Origin: Versatilivorator sp963663845
GTDB lineage: Bacteria > Acidobacteriota > Terriglobia > Versatilivoradales > Versatilivoraceae
Direction of reading: 5' to 3'
Assembly (NCBI GenBank): GCA_963663845.2
Contig: OY760650.2
Location: 2,170,001-2,234,000 of the forward strand
Length of the DNA: 64,000 nt
Every line of letters begins with the position of its first letter. Position 1 is the first letter of the stretch. The translations under genes were made by a program, and so were the position numbers. The notes beneath the pieces are model-generated. The model saw only the letters and a list, made by a program, of their open reading frames with translations, was not told the DNA's origin and searched no databases. This document shows, one piece after another, positions 59,256 to 64,000 of the stretch.

Positions 59256-60005
59256 ATGATTCAGCTCAAGTCGGCCAATGAGATTGCGATCCTGAGGGAG
59301 TGCAACCAGATCGTGGTCGACATCCTCAACACCCTCAAGCGTCACTGCCATCCCGGCATCACCACTCTGGAGATGGACAAGATTGCGGAGGACTTGACCC
59401 TCAAGCACAAGGCCAGGGCCGCCTTCAAGGGCTACAACGGGTTCCCCGCCACGCTCTGCACCTCGGTCAACCAGCAGGTGGTGCACGGGATCCCCTCCAG
59501 GCAGGTCCTGAGGGAAGGCGATATCGTCAGCGTCGACTATGGAGTGTTCCACCGGGGTTTCTATGGAGACGCCGCCCTGACCCTGCCTGTCGGCCGCATC
59601 GCCGCGTCTACCGAGCGTCTGTTGCAGACCACCCGGGAGTCGCTATTGCTGGGGATCGAGAAAGCGGTTCCCGGAAACCACCTGGGAGACATCTCTGCGG
59701 CCATACAGACCCACGCCGAGGGCCGGGGCTACTCCCTGGTGAAGGAATTTTCCGGGCACGGCATCGGAAGGAAGCTGCACGAGGAACCGGCCGTGCTCAA
59801 CTACGTGGTCAACGGGCGCGGGATCCTGCTGAAGCCCGGCCTGGTGTTGGCCATCGAGCCCATGGTGAGCCTGGGCACCGACAAGGTCCGGGTATTGCCC
59901 GATCGCTGGACGGTGGTGACCCAGGACGGCAAGCCCTCGGCCCATTTCGAGCACAGCATCGCCATCACCGAGAATGGCCCTGAGATCCTGAGCCTGGGGA
60001 TTTAG
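59256..60005 (+). CDS. map: type I methionine aminopeptidase
   Basis: A 249-residue metalloprotease that removes the initiator Met from new proteins. The pita-bread core is complete: VVHGIP (His77), IVSVDYGVFHRGFYGDAALT (Asp94, Asp105), EFSGHGIGRKLHEEPAVLNY (His), LAIEPMVSLGT (Glu) and HFEHSIAITENGPEILS (final Glu in EHS). It has no N-terminal zinc finger. The ATG at 59256 has GGCGAGG close upstream. It is followed by a symmetrical terminator and the convergent zinc peptidase gene. Confidence 0.96.
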   Translation: MIQLKSANEIAILRECNQIVVDILNTLKRHCHPGITTLEMDKIAEDLTLKHKARAAFKGYNGFPATLCTSVNQQVVHGIPSRQVLREGDIVSVDYGVFHRGFYGDAALTLPVGRIAASTERLLQTTRESLLLGIEKAVPGNHLGDISAAIQTHAEGRGYSLVKEFSGHGIGRKLHEEPAVLNYVVNGRGILLKPGLVLAIEPMVSLGTDKVRVLPDRWTVVTQDGKPSAHFEHSIAITENGPEILSLGI

Positions 60006-60069
60006 CTGGCCCGGCAACACCCCGGGGACAGCATGCCGGGACCTATGAACGGAAAAGAGAAGACAAGAG

Positions 60070-60108
60070 AAAAGGGGCGCCGGCGGACCCTGCCGCGGCG
60101 CCCCTTTT
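60070..60108. terminator. bidirectional terminator between map and the zinc peptidase gene
   Basis: AAAAGGGGCGCCG (60070-60082) and CGGCGCCCCTTTT (60096-60108) form a 13-pair GC-rich stem. Four T residues follow in each direction, serving both convergent genes. Confidence 0.85.
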
Positions 60109-60142
60109 GGCTTTCGCACCCGAACGACCTTCCGGCAATCCT

Positions 60143-60841
60143 TCAATCGTCCGACCTGCCCCCCAGCAGGCCGGCTCGCCACAAGAAATAGAGCAGGGTC
60201 AAGAGCGTGCTCACCACCGCCGCCACGTAGGTCAGGGCGGCGGCGTTCAACACCTTGTCCATCCCCTCGCGCTCACCCGCATGGATCAGGCCGCGCTCCA
60301 TCACCAGCGCCTTGGCGCGGTTGGAGGCGTCGAACTCCACCGGAAGGGTGACGATCTGGAAGAGCAGCACCGCCGAAAAGAGGATCGCCCCGATCAGCAC
60401 CAGGGCCGGATCGATGAAAAGGCCTATCCCCATCACAAGATAGCCGATGTTGGAGCCGATGCCGGCCGTGGGAACCAGCGCCGAGCGCAGGCGGAGCGGC
60501 CCGTAGTTCTGGGCGTGCTGGAGCGCGTGACCCGCCTCGTGGCTGGCGATGCCGACGGCCGCCACCGAAGCCGAGTCGTAGACCCCGTCGGAGAGGGCCA
60601 GGGTCCTGGTGACCGGGTTGTAGTGGTCGGAGAGCATGCCGTGAGAGCGTTCGATGCGCACGTCGTGGATGCCGCCCTGGCGCAGCAGCTCCGCCGCCGC
60701 CTGAGCCCCGGTGAGCCCGCGCACAGACCGCACGGCCGAGTATTTCTTGAAGTTGGACTTCACCCTCCAACTCGCCCACAGCGACAGGATCAAGCCGGGA
60801 GCTATGACCAGGAGATAGGTGGGGTCGAACATGGCGAACAT
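60143..60841 (-). CDS. YugP-type membrane zinc peptidase
   Basis: A 232-residue membrane protein of the neutral zinc metallopeptidase family typified by YugP. Membrane segments are at about 8-24 (YLLVIAPGLILSLWASW), 120-165 (two segments) and 200-222. The zinc site is GIASHEAGHALQHAQ (HEAGH from His101), preceded by SDHYNPVTRTLALSDGVYDSAS, and the third ligand likely lies in VEFDASNRAKAL. The physiological substrate is unknown. The ATG at 60841 is used; ATG four codons later (MFDPTYLL) is an alternative. Confidence 0.88.
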   Translation of the reverse strand: MFAMFDPTYLLVIAPGLILSLWASWRVKSNFKKYSAVRSVRGLTGAQAAAELLRQGGIHDVRIERSHGMLSDHYNPVTRTLALSDGVYDSASVAAVGIASHEAGHALQHAQNYGPLRLRSALVPTAGIGSNIGYLVMGIGLFIDPALVLIGAILFSAVLLFQIVTLPVEFDASNRAKALVMERGLIHAGEREGMDKVLNAAALTYVAAVVSTLLTLLYFLWRAGLLGGRSDD

Positions 60842-60928
60842 CAGCGCAACTCCTTGTTCTTGTTTGTTCTCGCTTGAGTGTAGAGGAGGAAGGGAGGGGC
60901 GTCAAGCCGGCCCGGCTTCGGCTATTGT

Positions 60929-62677
60929 TCAGTTGGACTCGTCATTTGCCTGATACCGCACCTGCAGTTCCAGTTTTTCGATCCGAATGGACTCCTCCGG
61001 ATCGCTCGTGGACTGGCTGAGCACGGCGCCGATCAGGTTGTCGCCGACAGCGAACAAGCGCGGATTCAGGTCGTGAAATACCAGCCAGCCGTCTTCCAGG
61101 ACCGGTGCGGGCAGAAGGCTGTTGTGGATCCGTAGCTGCAGGCGTTTCTCGATGCCTTTCCTGGCCGGGCAGTTGTAGAGAAAGCTCCTGTGGCGGAAGG
61201 CGCGGATCGCACCGCGCTCGATTCTGGCGTCATCGGGGGGTTCGGGTTTCTTCGGGGAATTCGAGGATAGATAGTCGCCGCCGCCGGCGTCATGGAGCAG
61301 GAGTCGCAGCCTCAATTCCGAGATACGGTCGGCTGCGGCACTCAGGTCGTCACCCACAAACAGTTTCAGAAGGGTGTCGGTCTTGCCGTCGCCGGATAGA
61401 GGACAGGGCAAGGGGGCCAGCATGTTGGTGTAGCCGAACATGTGGCGCGGCGTGTACCACTTCTCCGGGTTGGGCACCACGGGATCGCCATGACCGCCAC
61501 CCCGGCGGGACAGGACGAAGACCTTGTCCTTGTGCTTCATCAGTTCAGGATCACCCATTTCCCGGTAGGCCTGCTGGTGCACCCTGGACTGCTCGGCGTT
61601 CATCGCCGGAAGGGGATAGCCGGGGATGGCTGGCGCCCAGGCGAAATTGAAGGTCTCGATGCCGTCGGCTCCTTGCCGGTACCAGTTGGAAAACACGCCG
61701 CGAAAGACCTCGATGGGCGGGTAGCTGTAGCCGTCGGGGCCGTGGTGATCCTGAATGACGGGGTAGAGCTTGATGTGGGTTCCGTCAGTGATCCGGCGGA
61801 ACGCGTAGACATCGACGTCCAGGGAACGGGTGCCCAACACGAGCAGGTCGACCAGGCCTTCCCTTGCCCAGGTCTCCACGTCGATGCCGTCGAAATGGCA
61901 GCTCTCGATCCTGTGGCTCAGTCGCACGGCCAGCAGAAAAGGCCGGCCGCGCTTCCGGGCAAGCGCCTGCAGCATGGCTCGAACCGAGCGCACGAACTCT
62001 GTCAGATGATGGCGGTTTTCCCACTGATGTCCGATCGGTAGCAGCAGCGGACTGCGTTGCATGTCCAGCTCGATGCCGTCGAATTCATAGTTCTCGGCTG
62101 CCTCCCGCAGCACGCTCAACTTGTAGTCTCTCACCGGCTTGAAGGCAAAGTTGAACAAGATCACTTGATGAAGCGTGGGGTGATCCGGCCAAGGGCGAAT
62201 GGTCCATTCGGGGTTCTCTTGCTTGATGGCAACCGGGGCGGTGGTTCCGAGGTCCGAGTCTCCTGCGTTGAGGCGGTAGGAAAAGAAGGCTTCCAAACCT
62301 CGTTTCCTGGTCGCCTGCAGGTAGAGGCGCATGACGTCGATGCCCTGACTCACCCAGCGCCGGTACTTTTCGCGATCGTAGAGCGGCAGGATCTTGCTGG
62401 GATAGGGCGCCGTCTGACCCTGGCCCCAACTCCACCAGATGCTGTCGATGTGGCTGCCGGGTTCATCGGCAAACCCGAAGGCGTCATCCACCTGCGCCGG
62501 CAGATCCTTGACGAACCGGTCCACGTGCCAGGAGGCGTCGATGTTGACGATGACCCGCCTGGTTCGATTGACGGCGGCGATGTGCGCTTCACTGAGGCTG
62601 ACGGCTGAACGCGTTTCAGCCGCAGCCACGTCGGTGGCGACAAACAAGATGAGAACCGACCACAGTATGGAGATCAT
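60929..62677 (-). CDS. secreted TIM-barrel glycoside-hydrolase-like protein
   Basis: A 582-residue exported protein, signal peptide at 1-20 (ILWSVLILFVATDVAAAE). The N-terminal 400 residues look like a GH-type barrel: VIVNIDASWH, GIDVMRLYLQATRKRGLEAFFSYRLNAG, ENYEFDGIELDMQRSPLLL (a strand-end E-x-D where an acid could act), LLAVRLSHRIESCHFDGIDVETWAREGLVDLLVLGTRSLDVDV and GADGIETFNFAWAP. The C-terminal region is beta-rich (about 430-582). It recalls the 'glycosyl hydrolase-like 10/DUF4015' group, without firm family or substrate. The start lies 13 bases from element copy C. Confidence 0.7.
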   Translation of the reverse strand: MISILWSVLILFVATDVAAAETRSAVSLSEAHIAAVNRTRRVIVNIDASWHVDRFVKDLPAQVDDAFGFADEPGSHIDSIWWSWGQGQTAPYPSKILPLYDREKYRRWVSQGIDVMRLYLQATRKRGLEAFFSYRLNAGDSDLGTTAPVAIKQENPEWTIRPWPDHPTLHQVILFNFAFKPVRDYKLSVLREAAENYEFDGIELDMQRSPLLLPIGHQWENRHHLTEFVRSVRAMLQALARKRGRPFLLAVRLSHRIESCHFDGIDVETWAREGLVDLLVLGTRSLDVDVYAFRRITDGTHIKLYPVIQDHHGPDGYSYPPIEVFRGVFSNWYRQGADGIETFNFAWAPAIPGYPLPAMNAEQSRVHQQAYREMGDPELMKHKDKVFVLSRRGGGHGDPVVPNPEKWYTPRHMFGYTNMLAPLPCPLSGDGKTDTLLKLFVGDDLSAAADRISELRLRLLLHDAGGGDYLSSNSPKKPEPPDDARIERGAIRAFRHRSFLYNCPARKGIEKRLQLRIHNSLLPAPVLEDGWLVFHDLNPRLFAVGDNLIGAVLSQSTSDPEESIRIEKLELQVRYQANDESN

Positions 62678-62690
62678 CAGGACCGCATCC

Positions 62691-62940
62691 CTAGCCCGTA
62701 TTTCTCACCAGGGGGCATGATCATGGCGCAGGAATTTTCCCTCCAGCGTGTGCTCGCGACCGAAGAGCGTAGCGGTTTCTACGGTCGAGGGAGCCTGTGC
62801 GCGCTGGAGGGAAAAGAACCAGCCAGGGCATGCCCAGCGCCGTCTGTAGTCAGCAAGCCCTTGACATGGAGCCGATCAAGGCACTGAAGACAAACTGCTC
62901 TTGTCCTGCCTCCAGCGGCCTGGTGAGAAATGCGGGCTCG
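62691..62940 (-). mobile_element. 250-bp MITE-like element, copy C (inverted)
   Basis: Starts CTAGCCCGTATTTCTCACCA and ends TGGTGAGAAATGCGGGCTCG, each with one change from copy B. Its complement follows copies A and B across all 250 bases, including the nested hairpin (arms near 62737-62752 and 62803-62818). It lies between two divergent genes, 13 bases before the start of the TIM-barrel gene and about 180 bases before the sigma factor start. The 180 bases on its right (62941-63123) hold no other gene. Confidence 0.88.
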
Positions 62941-63123
62941 ACGTCGGGTCCCGGCGGGGCGGGCGAAAGTATGCTAGGATGGGACCCTCAGCGTGACAGT
63001 GTAGCATCGCACGACCTTCTCCGGTCGGATTTGAGTGCCGCTCCTCCCGCCCGCGCCAGTCAGCCATAGGATTGATCGCCTCCGAACCGAGCCCGCAAGG
63101 GGTCGGAACAGGAGATGAAAGGC

Positions 63124-64000
63124 ATGCATCCTGACCCCGACGGCTCTTCTCCGCCCCCCCGGTCGAGCTCCGCAGCCCCTGAAAACGAGGGTGAAGTCCT
63201 GGCCCGGGTCCTGACCCTGAAGGAGCACGAGGACCCGCAGACATCGATGGAAGACAGCGAGCGGGTCGAGCTGGTCCGCTACGACCCGGTTCGCCACTAC
63301 CTGCTGGAGATCAGCAAGTATCAGCCGCTGACGCCCGGGGAAGAACAGCACCTGGCCCGCCTCTACAGGGACAGCGGGGACAGGGAAGCGGCCCGCCGGC
63401 TGGTCACCTCCAACCTCAAGCTGGTGGTGAAGATCGCTTTTCTCTACAACAAGGTCTACTCCAACCTGATGGACCTGATCCAGGAGGGCAACCTGGGCCT
63501 GCTCCAGGCTGTCAGGAAGTTCGACCCCGACCGGGGCGCGCGCTTGCCCACCTACGCCTCCTGGTGGATCAAGGCCTACATCATCAAGTTCATTCTGGAC
63601 AACTTTCGCATCGTGCGGGTGGGAACCACCAACGACCGCCGCAAGCTGCTGATGAACCTGCGCAAGGAAAAGCAGAAGCTGGAGGCCCAGGGGATCGCCC
63701 CCACCCCCAGGCTGATCGCCAGGAACCTGAACGTGAGCGAAGGGGACGTGATCGACGTCGAGAACAGCATCAGGGCTCATGACCTTTCCCTGGATGCCAC
63801 CACTTCCGGCGACTCCGACCTCTACACCCTGGAAACCCTGGCCTCCACCGAGGACCTGATCGACGAGAAGCTGGCGGCCGGAGAGTTGAAGAGCCTCATC
63901 GAATCCAGGTTCGCCCAATTCTCCCGGGACCTCGGAGAGAGGGACCGGGTCATTCTCCAGCAGAGACTGATCGCCGAAGAGCCCCTGACCCTTCAGGCCA
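63124..64000 (+). CDS. RpoH-like sigma factor (sigma-32 group), C-terminally cut by the window
   Basis: A sigma-70-family factor of which about 292 residues are in the window. Region 1.2/2.1 reads DPVRHYLLEISKYQPLTPGEEQHLARLY; region 2 has RLVTSNLKLVVKIAFLYN, LMDLIQEGNLGLLQAVRKFDPDRGARLPTYASWWIKAYIIKFILDNFRIVRV. The RpoH box follows as TTNDRRKLLMNLRKEKQKL, so it belongs with heat-shock or RpoH-type factors rather than RpoD. Region 3 begins DLSLDATTSG; region 4 starts as FSRDLGERDRVILQQRLIAEEPLTLQA. GGAG at 63111 is spaced nine bases from the ATG at 63124; an ATG at 63115 directly abuts it. The N-terminal 45 residues are low-complexity. Confidence 0.88.
   Translation, partial: MHPDPDGSSPPPRSSSAAPENEGEVLARVLTLKEHEDPQTSMEDSERVELVRYDPVRHYLLEISKYQPLTPGEEQHLARLYRDSGDREAARRLVTSNLKLVVKIAFLYNKVYSNLMDLIQEGNLGLLQAVRKFDPDRGARLPTYASWWIKAYIIKFILDNFRIVRVGTTNDRRKLLMNLRKEKQKLEAQGIAPTPRLIARNLNVSEGDVIDVENSIRAHDLSLDATTSGDSDLYTLETLASTEDLIDEKLAAGELKSLIESRFAQFSRDLGERDRVILQQRLIAEEPLTLQA

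Noticed and set aside
62797..63069. A small open frame near the sigma factor gene
   Set aside because: Its first half is read-through of element copy C; the same peptide appears out of context upstream of pilT, showing it is element sequence.

Overview
The window reads as chromosomal DNA of a GC-rich, Gram-negative bacterium, most likely an Acidobacteriota member. Pointers are the 16S rRNA, a secreted planctomycete-cytochrome/DUF1549/DUF1553 protein paired with a DUF1501 protein, Tat-exported enolase-superfamily enzymes, an NtrY/NtrX-like pair, type III glutamine synthetase and a diadenylate cyclase operon. Phylum assignment is inference; no database could be searched.

Layout. 0-11 kb: the 5' end of an hldE-like kinase gene, an HhH-GPD DNA glycosylase, a secreted LolA-like protein, a DUF218 protein, tsaC, a TrmH-family RNA methyltransferase, rarA, glnN (type III), a broken enolase-superfamily gene, a family 5 uracil-DNA glycosylase and a cold-shock gene with a clear promoter and long leader. 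11-16.3 kb: a small membrane protein and a type IV pilus block pilB-pilT-pilC. 16.6-30 kb: a long leftward gene train ntrY, ntrX-like, a DUF6178-like gene, tilS, ftsH, folP, cdaA, cdaR, glmM, joining nitrogen/redox-type signalling, tRNA modification, membrane proteolysis, folate, c-di-AMP and cell-wall precursor functions. 30-35.5 kb: a complete rrn operon 16S-tRNA-Ile-tRNA-Ala-23S-5S with promoter, RNase III-type processing stems and terminator. 35.6-47 kb: a second LolA-like gene, pepA, the DUF1549/DUF1553 and DUF1501 pair, a lipoprotein metallo-beta-lactamase-fold hydrolase, an intact enolase-superfamily enzyme, tRNA-Arg and a BASS-family transporter. 47-59 kb: a DsbA-like thioredoxin-fold protein behind a 1752-residue TPR protein, then a DUF4143-type ATPase, a DUF815-type ATPase and a DUF1156-type zinc-ribbon DNA methyltransferase. 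59-64 kb: methionine aminopeptidase, a YugP-type zinc peptidase, a secreted TIM-barrel hydrolase-like protein and the start of an RpoH-like sigma factor.

The most unusual content is intergenic. Three 250-bp copies of an element with near-perfect 21-bp terminal inverted repeats (14280-14529, 19523-19772, 62691-62940), plus a lone end at 3178-3196, lie exactly at gene borders. In three of these sites the TAG inside the element end is the stop codon of the neighbouring gene (tsaC, pilB, folP). A second dispersed repeat of about 250 bp occurs three times (11037, 20715, 46919), and a third REP-like hairpin family occurs three times (16488, 45245, 56569). No transposase, phage gene or CRISPR array was seen.
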